64,000 bases of DNA from Pseudanabaena sp. PCC 7367 (GCF_000317065.1 NC_019701.1:2490001-2554000); one strand, 5' to 3'; shown: positions 1-9,881, counted from the stretch's first letter. Program-made: numbers and translations. Notes: a model not told the origin generated them from the sequence alone.

Positions 1-61
1 ATCAGGGTTGTCAGTACGATCGAGTGGATTTAGACTGATCCTGGTTTGATTTTGAACATAG

Positions 62-300
62 GGTTCAAACTCTCTGCAATTACACCATCGATATAATCAA
101 TGTTGCGATCGATAGGAATAATTAGTTCCTATTCAGAAATCCATTCGCACATCAGTTTGCCATCCACTTTTACCCAACGGGCATAAAGTTTAGTGCGGCT
201 GGTGCGAACTTCATTCCAATCGCCAAAATCATTAATCCGATCGATTGGTTGGTTGATTTGGTTTTGTCTTTTTGTTGTCATGGTTTAAACTCTCTGCAAT
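62..300. repeat. 19-bp direct repeat, two copies
   Basis: GGTTYAAACTCTCTGCAAT occurs at 62-80 and 282-300, differing at one base (C versus T). The second copy lies immediately upstream of the ATG of the 50-aa frame on the minus strand. The spacing of 220 bp suggests a duplicated segment or a repeated upstream signal. Confidence 0.6.
129..281 (-). CDS. Small hypothetical protein (50 aa)
   Basis: An ATG at 281 opens a 50-codon frame ending at TAG (129-131). The peptide is basic and hydrophilic, begins MTTKRQNQINQP and ends MCEWISE; I do not recognise the family. The same frame continues past the TAG without another stop for about 34 codons, so this could also be a longer gene broken by a nonsense mutation. 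The TAG lies inside a perfect 7-bp hairpin (112-132). No clear ribosome binding site is visible. Coding status is uncertain. Confidence 0.35.
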   Translation of the reverse strand: MTTKRQNQINQPIDRINDFGDWNEVRTSRTKLYARWVKVDGKLMCEWISE

Positions 301-747
301 CTGTGAGCAGTCAAAATCGCTCTTTCGACTGAATCTACTTTACCCGGTTGGATGAGCTGATGGGGTGATGCGATCCTTGCTGGGTGGGTGATCTTGCGGA
401 TGATGTGCGGTGATGTAGTGAATGATTATATTTGATCCAGATCAGAACGGAGAAGTGATAAATATCACCCAGGCAATTGCTTGAATGATTCATGACTGCT
501 CTGTGTGGTTCGTGATTTAGGGTATTAAGTAGCAGTGGCCGTAACGGAATTAAGATTATATGGGGCGGCTCAAATCCGCTGTCCATTAACTATCGCTAAG
601 GTAATTGCCGCCTAGTAATGGTTTACTACTAACCGAATGTGTTACATCTACGGATTGATAAAGAGATGCTAGAAGTTAAGAGCGATCGCCAAGCTGCTAG
701 CATAGCCATGTTGCTAAATTCTAAATATTGCTGAATCTAAATCCCAA
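282..747. other. Intergenic, no supported gene
   Basis: Apart from the second copy of the 19-bp repeat I see no convincing gene. An 83-codon minus-strand frame at 335-586 has no recognisable domain and a His/Ser/Pro-rich composition typical of chance frames. Confidence 0.5.
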
Positions 748-936
748 ATGCAAAATTCAGTTGAATACACCTGTGCCTATTGCGGAGAACCGATCTTAAC
801 TTTTGTCGATCTATCGGCTGGATCGCAGCAAAAATATGTGGAAGATTGTCAGGTTTGCTGTCAACCAAATGTGCTGTATGTGCGGATTGATGAAGAGACT
901 TTAGAAGTTGAGATCGATAGTGAGCCGGAAAGTTAA
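748..936 (+). CDS. CPXCG-motif cysteine-rich protein
   Basis: This 62-aa protein carries two Cys-x2-Cys pairs, CAYCGE near residue 10 and DCQVCC near residue 34, followed by an acidic tail. The layout matches the CPXCG (Cys_rich_CPXG) family of small zinc-ribbon-like bacterial proteins, here with Ala instead of Pro in the first knuckle. The family's role is not established; metal binding is inferred from the cysteines. The stop is 13 bp from the convergent stop of the next gene. Confidence 0.8.
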   Translation: MQNSVEYTCAYCGEPILTFVDLSAGSQQKYVEDCQVCCQPNVLYVRIDEETLEVEIDSEPES

Positions 937-949
937 GCTAGACCTGCCC

Positions 950-1687
950 CTAATCTAATTTGACAAAATTAAACGGTGCGGTGAAATCGTTATAGCGGAT
1001 GCGGAGGCGATCGCCAAATTGTTGATCTAATGTCTCGACCAGGTCAGCAAATTCTGGTTCTTTGTCCCAATCGATCAAAAATGCTGCGTTATAGAGCATA
1101 TTATCGGTCATTAGCTCATTCTCGACATATTCATGGCTTAACGGTTGCAATTTATCTTTAAAGGCATCCATAATATCTGCCTGGCGCTGCTCTAAGGCCG
1201 CTTCTAGTTCCTGGCCAATTGCAATCGCATCATCCATACTCAAAATCTTTTCCGCCAGAGAATCGCGCTTTGCCTTTAGCTCTAAGTTCTCTTCTAGTGC
1301 CATATTTAGTTCTAGGGTTGGGTCCCAGAAAATCTTGATCCCCACTTCTCGCCTACCGGTTAGATTGGCAATTAAACCCAGCAGATCTTTTTCATGTCCT
1401 GTGATCAAATCCGTCCTAACCTGCTGCCAATCTTCTACTACCATACCGAACTGTAATGGGAGCGGCACTGCTTCATGCACATCTACTGCTTGCATTACCG
1501 CTTCAATTACCCGTTCATGGGTAAGTAAATGCGCCCTGCTGGCTAAAAACCGCTCACGCTCAGTTTCGCTATAGGCGATCGTAAATGGGGCGATTGAATA
1601 TAACTGCACTGGCTGTTTATCCATCCCCTCGATCGTCAGGGTAGCTAATTTACCCTCTGGTAGCATTGCATATAAATACAAACCCAT
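950..1687 (-). CDS. Gas vesicle protein GvpL/GvpF family
   Basis: The 245-aa product begins MGLYLYAMLPEGK and has the GvpL/F arrangement: an N-terminal Y-A-I/M strand, a central VPLPLQFGMVVED block (about residues 94-106), a GRREVGIKIFWD strand, then a long helical region and a C-terminal RIRYNDFTAPFNFV strand. In gas-vesicle gene clusters these proteins help assemble or cap the vesicle. No gvpA, gvpC, gvpN or other gvp gene is visible in the window, so this is either a detached member of a cluster elsewhere or a homologue with another role. Confidence 0.8.
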   Translation of the reverse strand: MGLYLYAMLPEGKLATLTIEGMDKQPVQLYSIAPFTIAYSETERERFLASRAHLLTHERVIEAVMQAVDVHEAVPLPLQFGMVVEDWQQVRTDLITGHEKDLLGLIANLTGRREVGIKIFWDPTLELNMALEENLELKAKRDSLAEKILSMDDAIAIGQELEAALEQRQADIMDAFKDKLQPLSHEYVENELMTDNMLYNAAFLIDWDKEPEFADLVETLDQQFGDRLRIRYNDFTAPFNFVKLD

Positions 1688-1873
1688 AGAAATCCAGCCC
1701 TAGTTTAATGTGTGATGTTTGCAACCCTGCGGCAAATAGCTATACCAAGATATTTCAACTATTTCAGCCCAGCGATCGCAACATTTTGCCCGATTCTTGC
1801 ATTCATATGCCTTCTTGTCTAGATCGGTTAACAATGGCATCGGGGCTATTTGCGGTTAGATGGAGGGTATTTC

Positions 1874-2118
1874 ATGACTTTGGTCAAAATGATTTTTATG
1901 GACTGGATGTTATGGTTTGGCCAAAAGCAGTGAATAATGAAGCGATTATGGCAATCGAGGATCAATTTGAATGATTATGTGGAGCTAACCGACTTAGCCC
2001 GTGAGTTTTTGGAGATCAAGGAAGACTTGGCATAAAAAAAGTGACTTCGCAATCGCTGAGCGAGGATGAGCTTGAAGAACCAGCGATCGAGATGGAAACA
2101 GCCATGCCGGATACTTAA
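1874..2118 (+). pseudogene. Possible decayed small gene
   Basis: A good Shine-Dalgarno (GGAGGG, 1862-1867) precedes ATG 1874, but the frame stops after 19 codons at a TGA, then continues in frame from ATG 1938 for 32 codons (includes YVELTDLAREFLEIKED). A shift into the next frame across the A-run near 2034-2040 would extend it through LSEDELEEPAIEME to the TAA at 2116-2118. One nonsense codon and one frameshift suggest a decayed gene, but I cannot name a family, and an 88-codon overlapping frame (1708-1974) is an alternative. Confidence 0.3.
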
Positions 2119-2233
2119 CTATTTACAATTACCTGAGGTGATCTGGCATCCAGCCAAACAGCGATCGCCGCTATTGATCACAACTACCTTGACAAAGTAG
2201 TAGGCTAATTAAGCCACTCTATGATTAAAACCC

Positions 2234-3637
2234 TTGGATTACTTGGATTATGTTGAATTAGCCAGCGATCGCCTGGAGCAATATTTAGCCCAAACTGCCG
2301 GAAAATTGACGGAGCTAGAAATAACCCGGCTGAAGTCGCTCCAAGCAAAGCTGAAAACCCGTACCATTGAGATCGCGGCTTTTGGGCTGGTATCACGGGG
2401 CAAGACTGCTTTGCTCAATGCGTTGGCAGGCAAGAAAATTGGCGCAACTGGGGCGACCCACGGCACTACTCAGGCGATCGCCACTGAGAGCTGGGCAGAT
2501 ATTGGCAAGGCCGCGATTGAACCGATAAGTAATGTCCCAGATAGTAATGTCCCAGATAGTAATGTCCCAGATAGTAATGTCCCAGATATTAATAGCTTAG
2601 ATATTGATAGCTCAGCTAAATTAGCAAACAACTTCGCACCAGCAGCCCCATCTACCAGCCAAGGTGAGAAGCCAACGGAGCCAGCGATAATACAAAGCGA
2701 TCGCAGCTATATAGTTCAATATTCCCATAAGGCCAGGCTAAAACTAGTCGATACGCCTGGATTAGATGAGATCGATGGTGAAGCCAGGGCAGAAATGGCG
2801 ATCGCTGCTGCCAAACAAGCCGATCTAATTTTGTTTGTGGTGGCTGGAGATCTCAACCGCACCGAGTATGAAGCCTTGAAATTACTCAAGCAAACTGGCA
2901 AACCCCTGCTATTGGTATTTAATAAGGTTGATTTATATGCCACTGCTGATCAGCAAGCTATTTTGGCATCATTGCAGCGGGCGGCCTCGGAACTGGGGAT
3001 CGCCACGGAGGAAATTATCCTGGCCGCAGCGGAGCCTATGCCAATGAGGGTAAGAATTCAATATGCAGGTGGTACTGATCCTGCTGATTCTGTTGATGCA
3101 ATTGAAATTGTGGAAAAATATGAACAGCCCATGCCCCAAATCGAACCATTAAAAAAGCATCTGCTGGATTTGTTGAATCAGTCCGGCAGGGCTTTGCTGG
3201 CGATCAATGTATTACAGCAACTGCGCGAAATTCAAATTACCCTTAGCGATCGCCACATCCAAGATTTACCCACCCCGCGCACCTTGGCCAGTATTTCATT
3301 TGTGATCAAGGTAATTACCCTGGCCATCTTGCCTACTTTTGAGCTAGATGTTTTAGCTAGTGCTGCGATCGATAGCTGCTTAATCCTGGCTTGGGTGTGG
3401 GGCTATCCATTGCCGCGAGTTGGTTGGTGGGGCATAGCGATCGTTCTCAATGCAATTATCTCAGCGGGTTGGGCGATCGAGGCAGAACTTACTCAGATTG
3501 TCTGGATCGGGGCAACAATGCCAGCAATGTTGACATTATTGCAAAGGGAGTTACAAGCTGGTGCTGCTGGTGGCAAATTAGGTGCAGCATCTTTACTAGC
3601 CAAAATTCATCAAGAGACGGCAAATGCTCCTACTTGA
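2234..3637 (+). CDS. Membrane-associated Era/dynamin-like GTPase
   Basis: The 467-aa protein has a complete G domain: P-loop GLVSRGKT (51-58), a Thr-rich switch I (about 75-79), DTPG (173-176) and NKVD (230-233). Residues about 355-450 contain two or three hydrophobic helices, so the protein is probably membrane bound, as in cyanobacterial GTPases with a C-terminal membrane region. Start is TTG at 2234; the only nearby ATG (2221) is in another frame and closes at once. Between G1 and G3 there is an unusual low-complexity insertion (about 95-150) built partly from four SNVPD units. It converges on dnaE with a 20-bp gap. Confidence 0.85.
   Translation: MDYLDYVELASDRLEQYLAQTAGKLTELEITRLKSLQAKLKTRTIEIAAFGLVSRGKTALLNALAGKKIGATGATHGTTQAIATESWADIGKAAIEPISNVPDSNVPDSNVPDSNVPDINSLDIDSSAKLANNFAPAAPSTSQGEKPTEPAIIQSDRSYIVQYSHKARLKLVDTPGLDEIDGEARAEMAIAAAKQADLILFVVAGDLNRTEYEALKLLKQTGKPLLLVFNKVDLYATADQQAILASLQRAASELGIATEEIILAAAEPMPMRVRIQYAGGTDPADSVDAIEIVEKYEQPMPQIEPLKKHLLDLLNQSGRALLAINVLQQLREIQITLSDRHIQDLPTPRTLASISFVIKVITLAILPTFELDVLASAAIDSCLILAWVWGYPLPRVGWWGIAIVLNAIISAGWAIEAELTQIVWIGATMPAMLTLLQRELQAGAAGGKLGAASLLAKIHQETANAPT
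2528..2587 (+). repeat. 15-bp tandem repeat, 4 perfect copies, in frame
   Basis: AGTAATGTCCCAGAT is repeated exactly four times (2528-2542, 2543-2557, 2558-2572, 2573-2587), followed by a degenerate unit. It encodes SNVPD repeats inside the GTPase insertion. The perfect identity suggests recent expansion; a 15-bp unit preserves frame on gain or loss. Confidence 0.97.
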
Positions 3638-3657
3638 GATGGGATTGCGGCTATTCG

Positions 3658-6600
3658 TTATTTTGTAATCAAATGATCGGAGGCAGCATCAAATCCCGCC
3701 GCTTTGAGTGCTTCGACTGTATCAATATCATTCTCAACCCAGAACTGATTGCCCATTCGCACCACAAAATTTGGATAGGAATCTACGGTGGCGATCACTG
3801 GGATCTTGGTGCTGCCATTGTGGCTTTGTTGATATCTTCGCTTGCTATAGCCGTTCCCATTGCCACCGCCATTGTTCGGCTGCTCGCCACTTTTACTTTT
3901 CAATACCTCACGCAACTGATGCCATTCCTGCATACTGGTCACTTGATCAGGACTCAACGAAACTTTAACCAATCGCACCGATTCGATCGGTTGCATGTCG
4001 TTAATAATCAACTGAGTTTGCTCGTCACGCCGATCGACTTTGCCCCAAATCAGTAAGCGATTGTCTTTCTCGATATATTGCTTCACCTTCTCGTAAACCC
4101 GTGGGAATACCACCGCTTCCGAGCTACCAGTGAGATCCTCAAGCTGCAAGATCGCCATTGCATCACCTTTCTTGGTCACCACATTTTTGATGTCTAGCAC
4201 CAGCACGATCGCCGTAACCGTAGATTCTTCGCGCGATTCTTCTAGGTCGGCTAAATTCATTGGTGCCATCAATCGCGCCGCCGAGTTAACGATCTTGAGC
4301 GGATGATCGGAGATATAAAAACCCAGTAGTTCTTTTTCCAGGCTGAGCTTTTCCTGGGATTCATATTCAGCAACAGGCTTACCCACTGGTGCATCAGCAA
4401 AACTCAATACATCATTACTATCATCGCCGCCACCAAACATATCAAACAGATTGCCCTGCCCAGATGCTTTTTCCTTCGCTTTTTTTGAAGCCCATTCCAA
4501 AGTTGGTTCCAGATCGCTGATTAACTGCCGCCGATTCGGATTGATAATATCCAACGCCCCAGTTTGGATCAGCGCTTCCAAGCCTTTTTTATTCACAACT
4601 CTGGTATCAACCCGGCTACAGAGATCGGCCAGAGATTCAAATGCACCACCTTCGTCCCTGGCGATCAAAATTGCCTCGATCGCCCCAGATCCAAGGTTCT
4701 TAATCGCCGCCAAGCCAAACAGAATCTGTTGACCACTGGGGGTAAAATCTACACCAGAGCGATTGATATTCGGTGGCAAGATCTCAATGCCCATACTCAA
4801 ACAAGAAGCAATATACTTTTGCACCTTGGCTTGATCGCCACTGGCCGAAGACAGCAACGCTGACATATATTCCACTGGATAGTTCGCCTTCAGATAAGCA
4901 GTCTGATAGGTCACATAACCATAGGCCATGCTATGACTGAGGTTAAAGCAATATTCCGCAAACATCACCATCTGGTCAAACAGGCTCACTGCCACCTGGT
5001 TGGGAATGCCATGATCTTCCGCACCAGCAATAAAAATACCGCGCTGCTTCTCCATCTCCGATACTTTCTTTTTCCCCATTGCCCGTCGCAACAGATCAGC
5101 TTCACCGAGGGAATAACCAGCTAGATCCTGAGCCATACGCATGATTTGTTCCTGGTAGCACAGCACCCCGTAGGTAGACTTGAGGATCGGCTCCAGGGAG
5201 GGATGTTCGTAAGTGATCGGCTCGCGGCCATGCTTGCGATTGATGAACTTAGGAATTAGGCCAGCATCAAGGGGGCCAGGGCGATAGAGCGCCAGGATCG
5301 AAGAAATATCATCGATCACCGAGGGTTTGAGATCGCGCACGATCTGCTTCATCCCCGACGATTCAAGCTGAAAGATCCCTTGCAAGGTTCCTTTTGCCAA
5401 GAGCGCATAGGTTCTTTTATCTTCTTCCGAGCCATCATCGGGAACCGCTTCTTCAATGCTAAAATCTGGCTTCTTATATTCCCGCACCAGATCAACCGTA
5501 CGCTGGATTGTAGTCAGGTTACGCAAGCCCAAAAAGTCCATTTTAAGAATACCCAGGGATTCAAGATCCTCCATTGGGTATTGGGTGGTAATTGCGCCAT
5601 CATTATTCCGTTGCAGCGGCACCAACTGATCCAATGGCATCGGCGCGATCACCACGCCCGCAGCATGAACGCCGGAGCTTTTGTTTACTCCTTCGATCCG
5701 CATCGCCATATCCAGCCAGCCAAACACATGATCTTCTTTTTCGTAGCGTTCCTTAAACTCTGATGCGGGGGTATCGTCGCTAATCATCACGCCCAGCTTG
5801 GTTGGCTTACCGCGCACCACCGGGATCATCTTCGCCATTTTATCAGTTTCGCCATAGGAAATATCCAACACCCGTCCCACATCTTTTAGCACTGCCTTAG
5901 AAGTAAGGCGATTGAAGGTAATGATTTGCGCCACCTTATCCGCGCCATATTTCTCGGTTACATATTTAATCATTTGATCGCGGTGCTCAATGCAGAAGTC
6001 GGTGTCAATATCTGGCATTGATTTCCGTTCTGGGTTTAAGAATCGCTCAAATAGAAGGCCATGATGAATCGGATCGATATTCGTGATTCCCAATGCATAG
6101 GCCACCAGCGAGCCCGCCGCACTACCGCGACCGGGGCCGACCGGAATTTGTTGTTCCTTGGCATATTTAATGTAGTCCCACACAATTAAAAAGTAGGTGG
6201 CGAAGCCCTTTTGCTGCATGATTCCCAGTTCATACAACAATCGCTCCCGATCTTCATTGCTAACTTCTTCGGGCGACGTTACGCCACGCCGATCGCATAG
6301 ACCATCCCAGGTCACCTTCTCTAGATAGGTATCGGCAGTATATCCCGGTGGTACATCAAAATTAGCGGCCTTGGGCTCACTCATCACGTCATAGGCTTCC
6401 ACCTTGGCGGCCACTTCCAGGGTATTGGCGATCGCTTCGGCAATCACTTCATCATCGAGGTGATCGCGGTATAATTGCGCCATTTCCTCGGCAGATTTAA
6501 CATATTCAGTGCCGCTGTAGCGGAGGCGATTGACATCCCTGATCAGCTTGCCGGTTTGAATACACAGCAATGCATCATGGGCTTCTACGTCATAACAAGA

Positions 6601-7233
6601 TACAAAGTGTGCATCATTGGTGGCAACTACTTTAATGCCCAATTCACGGGCGATCTTAACGATCTCTACATTCACAATTCGATCTTCGGGATAGCCATGA
6701 TCCTGAATTTCCAAATAATAATCTTCACCAAACTGCTCTTTATATAAAGCCGCCACATCACGGGCAATATCCGGGTGCTTTTGCAGGATTGCTTGCGGTA
6801 CTTCCCCCGCCAGACAGCCAGAAGTGACAATTAGCCCCTCTTTATATTTAAATAAATACTCTTTATTAATGCATGGCCGTGCAAAAATCCCCTTGCCCTG
6901 ATAGCCATCTAAGTGCGAAATCGAGGTGAGCTTAACCAGGTTGCGATAGCCCTGCATATTCTTGGCTAGCACCACCTGGTGATATTTGCGCTTTTTCTCC
7001 TGCTTGGTAAAGTCACCATTGAGGATATACATCTCATTACCGATAATTGGCTTGATCCCTTTTTTTTCGCAGGTTTTGATCAGTTCGATCGCCCCATACA
7101 TCACGCCATGATCGGTGAGGGCAACCGCATCCATGCCCAATTCTTTGACCTTATCGACCAGATTAGAAATCTGGCTAGCGCCATCAAGCAAGCTATATTC
7201 GGTGTGGACATGCAAACCAACAAAAGATGACAT
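3658..7233 (-). CDS. dnaE: DNA polymerase III subunit alpha, intact (no intein)
   Basis: This is the replicative C-family polymerase, 1191 aa from ATG 7233; an upstream in-frame start (7275) adds 14 atypical residues. Order: PHP domain ([11 protein letters not shown] near residue 8), polymerase core with the metal-binding Asp motif SMPDIDTDF near residue 405, beta-binding and helix-hairpin-helix region, and an OB-fold ([20 protein letters not shown]). Many cyanobacteria split dnaE at Tyr/Cys-Phe-Asn and rejoin the halves by a split intein; here [12 protein letters not shown] is continuous (junction at 4950/4951, C762), so the site is empty. The gene follows a 745-bp spacer and appears monocistronic. 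Confidence 0.98.
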   Translation of the reverse strand: MSSFVGLHVHTEYSLLDGASQISNLVDKVKELGMDAVALTDHGVMYGAIELIKTCEKKGIKPIIGNEMYILNGDFTKQEKKRKYHQVVLAKNMQGYRNLVKLTSISHLDGYQGKGIFARPCINKEYLFKYKEGLIVTSGCLAGEVPQAILQKHPDIARDVAALYKEQFGEDYYLEIQDHGYPEDRIVNVEIVKIARELGIKVVATNDAHFVSCYDVEAHDALLCIQTGKLIRDVNRLRYSGTEYVKSAEEMAQLYRDHLDDEVIAEAIANTLEVAAKVEAYDVMSEPKAANFDVPPGYTADTYLEKVTWDGLCDRRGVTSPEEVSNEDRERLLYELGIMQQKGFATYFLIVWDYIKYAKEQQIPVGPGRGSAAGSLVAYALGITNIDPIHHGLLFERFLNPERKSMPDIDTDFCIEHRDQMIKYVTEKYGADKVAQIITFNRLTSKAVLKDVGRVLDISYGETDKMAKMIPVVRGKPTKLGVMISDDTPASEFKERYEKEDHVFGWLDMAMRIEGVNKSSGVHAAGVVIAPMPLDQLVPLQRNNDGAITTQYPMEDLESLGILKMDFLGLRNLTTIQRTVDLVREYKKPDFSIEEAVPDDGSEEDKRTYALLAKGTLQGIFQLESSGMKQIVRDLKPSVIDDISSILALYRPGPLDAGLIPKFINRKHGREPITYEHPSLEPILKSTYGVLCYQEQIMRMAQDLAGYSLGEADLLRRAMGKKKVSEMEKQRGIFIAGAEDHGIPNQVAVSLFDQMVMFAEYCFNLSHSMAYGYVTYQTAYLKANYPVEYMSALLSSASGDQAKVQKYIASCLSMGIEILPPNINRSGVDFTPSGQQILFGLAAIKNLGSGAIEAILIARDEGGAFESLADLCSRVDTRVVNKKGLEALIQTGALDIINPNRRQLISDLEPTLEWASKKAKEKASGQGNLFDMFGGGDDSNDVLSFADAPVGKPVAEYESQEKLSLEKELLGFYISDHPLKIVNSAARLMAPMNLADLEESREESTVTAIVLVLDIKNVVTKKGDAMAILQLEDLTGSSEAVVFPRVYEKVKQYIEKDNRLLIWGKVDRRDEQTQLIINDMQPIESVRLVKVSLSPDQVTSMQEWHQLREVLKSKSGEQPNNGGGNGNGYSKRRYQQSHNGSTKIPVIATVDSYPNFVVRMGNQFWVENDIDTVEALKAAGFDAASDHLITK

Positions 7234-7978
7234 AGGACTAGGGGATGGTACTAAACCTTGAACTACACAAACCAATTAAACTACTAGAGGCTAAAGGGCG
7301 ATCGCGCCAACTCTTTCCCAGACAATCAGTCTGTTAAGCGATCACCATGATCAAGACATCAATGCTTATCTAGCGTGTTAGATCGGGGATGATCCATATT
7401 AAACCACTGTATTTAGTATTTTTGGGATTACTAGAGGATTTTTAATTTTTATCGCTGCTAACCAACCATGCAAATTGGGCTGGATGTTAGGCTAATTGAT
7501 TAGCTAGTTTAGGTCAGCAAAAATCGATTTGATTTAATTTGATTTAAATTGATCAATAATTGATCAATAGCTGATTGTTCTGAGCAACCCTGAGCGATCG
7601 GGTGGATTTCTGCATTGGTAGGCTTGCATTGTAGTAATGGCAACATTCTTCGATCTCTTCAAAGCGATCGCCCTTGTCTAGCAAAAATGGCAATCGCCGA
7701 TCGAGATGATGTTAATATTGTACATAAATCACAGTGTCGATTAGCAAAAAAATACCGCGAGTATAAATTTATACCCACGGTTGAGATTTAAATATCTCAC
7801 GGTTTTGATTTGATTTATAAAAGAGTAGTAAGTCTGAATCTATCTATTGCAGATTATTCTATTGCAGACTATTGATTAAATGGGGCGTAACCTAATTGTA
7901 ATTCTCGATCGCACCTGGCATAAATTCGCCCCTGCACAATCATCAGTTGCTGAGTAGATTATCAATTTGTTGCAATTA
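7234..7978. other. Intergenic spacer upstream of dnaE
   Basis: No gene is supported in these 745 bp. The part next to 7233 should contain the dnaE promoter. AT-rich quasi-repeats of ATTTGATTTAA and TTGATCAATA lie at about 7525-7570, and two palindromes lie at 7754-7799 (listed separately). Confidence 0.6.
7754..7799. other. Two abutting palindromes
   Basis: The first (7754-7781) reads ACCGCGAGTATAAA then TTTATACCCACGGT; seven inner pairs (GTATAAA/TTTATAC) and the outer ACCG/CGGT are perfect. The second (7782-7799) is the near-palindrome TGAGATTTAAATATCTCA. They lie about 180-225 bp beyond the stop of the linker gene. They could be a terminator-like structure without a U-tract or a binding site; I cannot tell which. 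Confidence 0.5.
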
Positions 7979-8740
7979 CTACCTCTTGGTCATGCCTTGG
8001 CTCAGAGCTCTGCGCTTAGCGATCTCACTTTGCCGATTGGCTAGCTCCTGCTTCTTTCTGGCTAACTCCTCTTCCTCACGCTTCAGCGCCTGAACCATTT
8101 CGATCATTTTGTCATCAATTAAATTAGCATCCAAGGCTTCCAGTAATTCTTCTTTCATCCGGTATTTGCCATCTACTTCTGGATGAACGCAGGTACCACC
8201 ATCGCAATTTAGTCCCAGTTCACGCCAGAACATAGTCGGCACCTTTGTGCCACGTTGGCAGGTGTGCTCATGGTTTAGAATGCCTGATTCAATAAAATTC
8301 TGGGGCGAATGGTAAACATTCATCTGCCGGGGATGGGGAATAGTAAAGCAACCAAAGGCCTTAGCATATTCATCGGAACCAAGGATGGCGCTAATTACAC
8401 CATTGGTGCCGGATTGGGCAAAGATAATTGCATAGGATTGCATCTCTTGATGGTCAACCGGAGCCCGACCCAGAAAATGCTTGAAACAGAACTCAATGAA
8501 TTTGGGGGTTGAGGTATTGAAATAGAAATTGTCAAGGTAAACGCTAGACGCTGCGAGTTCACGGATAAAGTGACGCACTCCCAATTTACCTTTTAAGAAA
8601 TCTTTCTCAAGTTTTACAAGTAATCTTCTTTCAAACTCGTAGGGCTGCCGCTCTAAAACCTGTCTGTAGACTTGGATGAGTGCAGCTTCGCGCTCTGCTT
8701 TGGTGGATTTGCGATCGATTGAGGTTTTAGTAAAAGTCAT
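7979..8740 (-). CDS. Phycobilisome linker-domain protein with charged C-terminal tail
   Basis: The 253-aa product has a phycobilisome linker domain (PF00427 type) over about residues 15-150: IQVYRQVLERQPYEFERR, a LGVRHFIRELAASSVY segment and FCFKHFLGRAP. These domains sit inside phycobiliprotein rings and join rods or cores. There is no CpcD-like domain and no hydrophobic anchor. Instead the C-terminal third has a Cys-containing stretch (LNCDGGTC) and a Glu/Lys/Arg-rich predicted coiled coil (about 205-253). It is the last of three same-strand genes with two divergent phycobiliprotein-like proteins upstream, so a shared complex is likely. Exact type (rod, rod-core, other) is unclear. Confidence 0.85.
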   Translation of the reverse strand: MTFTKTSIDRKSTKAEREAALIQVYRQVLERQPYEFERRLLVKLEKDFLKGKLGVRHFIRELAASSVYLDNFYFNTSTPKFIEFCFKHFLGRAPVDHQEMQSYAIIFAQSGTNGVISAILGSDEYAKAFGCFTIPHPRQMNVYHSPQNFIESGILNHEHTCQRGTKVPTMFWRELGLNCDGGTCVHPEVDGKYRMKEELLEALDANLIDDKMIEMVQALKREEEELARKKQELANRQSEIAKRRALSQGMTKR

Positions 8741-9056
8741 GGCTTAAGGTCTCCAAGAAAATGCCAATATTTTTGATGTTTCATGTTTCAGTAGCTAGCT
8801 GCGTTTAGATCAACTCTGTATATGTCTACATATGTCTACATACTTTTAATTAAAATGAACGATCTCTACCTAGCTACAAATCTGTCTGCGTCTAATTCCT
8901 GGTTGTAAATCCAGTTATGATTGGATTCATAAGTAAGTTAAGACTCATAAATAAGTATCAGAATGGTGCTAATCACATCCCCAGAAGTGACGATCGGGTA
9001 GATAGATGCGTACCACTAAAAAACTAAGCCAATTGGCTTAAGAGCCGATCGGATTC
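8741..9056. other. Intergenic spacer, presumed linker-gene promoter
   Basis: No gene is seen. It contains a 10-bp tandem duplication TATGTCTACA (8821-8840). The length suggests the linker gene has its own promoter or a long leader. Confidence 0.5.
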
Positions 9057-9536
9057 TTAATAGGCTCCTCTTAAAGTGCCAACCACCATATCTGTATAGG
9101 GTTTGGCCAATGCGGCACATTTAGCCGGTAACACCTGACTGATTACTTCGTACAGATGGGAATAGGCGGCAGCGCATTCGGTTGTGACCTGGTAGGAAAC
9201 GAGAATTGTGTTCAACCAGTCAACCATCTGGTCACGGAAATAATGCTCATCATTACGCAGAATAGATGAAGCCATATAACGCAGGACTTCATGTATATCA
9301 TACTTACAGCGATCGCCCCGTTTTTGCATCAGAGCAGGATAATCTCTTGCCAATAGCTCCAGTGCACCATTGGCAATCTGGTCAGCATGATCACGGAGCA
9401 TCTCATAGGTTTTTAGGCGCTCGGCGAACCCAGTAGCATACTGCTCTAAACTAAACAAGTCACTATCCTTTAGATAGGCACATTCCAGTGCAGCAATCTT
9501 ATCTTCAACCGATCGTGTAATCGCAAACATAATCAA
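9057..9536 (-). CDS. Divergent phycobiliprotein-like protein (paralogue 1)
   Basis: The 159-aa product has the length and helix pattern of a phycobiliprotein subunit: YLKDSDLFSLEQYA at the N-terminus (compare YLSPGELDQIKSFV in allophycocyanin alpha), and DRCKYDIHEVLRYMASSIL in the bilin region. The latter preserves Cys-x2-Asp followed by LRY, the arrangement around Cys84/Asp87 that binds phycocyanobilin. Overall it is far from ApcA/ApcB, CpcA/CpcB or phycoerythrin subunits. It is roughly half identical to the product of 9882-10361. It probably binds a bilin and assembles with its paralogue or the neighbouring linker; this is inference from family and position. Confidence 0.72.
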   Translation of the reverse strand: MIMFAITRSVEDKIAALECAYLKDSDLFSLEQYATGFAERLKTYEMLRDHADQIANGALELLARDYPALMQKRGDRCKYDIHEVLRYMASSILRNDEHYFRDQMVDWLNTILVSYQVTTECAAAYSHLYEVISQVLPAKCAALAKPYTDMVVGTLRGAY

Positions 9537-9881
9537 ATCCCCCGAAAATTTTTATTAGCAGTAATCAATGAATCTCAGACACAGATACAGGCAACAAAGA
9601 TAGATCGAGCAAGCCCAAAATAAATCAAACAAAAAGCCTTGAATATATTTCGAAAAGTGGCTATTAAATCGCTAATATTTCATTTTAAGGTCAAAATTTC
9701 TTGCTTACCTCCTCACTCAAGTTAGTAAATCTACTCGATTCCTTGGGGCAAGTGTCTAGTTAGAAATATGTAACCTCAATCTCTAAGCCTGATTAATATT
9801 GCCTATCTGGTATCTAGATTCAGCAAATGCCTAGCAGTGAAATAAGGATTTTTAGCCAATAAGATCCGGTTCCAATTGGTT
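9537..9881. other. Intergenic spacer between the two paralogues
   Basis: These 345 bp contain no gene. Spacing this long inside a functional cluster suggests separate promoters or a processed transcript. Confidence 0.5.

Noticed and set aside
335-586. 83-codon minus-strand frame
   Set aside because: No domain, no ribosome binding site, His/Ser/Pro-rich composition; treated as chance.
950-3637. Gas-vesicle gene cluster
   Set aside because: Only one GvpL/F-type gene; neighbours are a CPXCG protein and a GTPase.
4900-5000. Intein remnant at the dnaE junction
   Set aside because: The exteins are directly joined with normal DnaE sequence on both sides; no extra residues.
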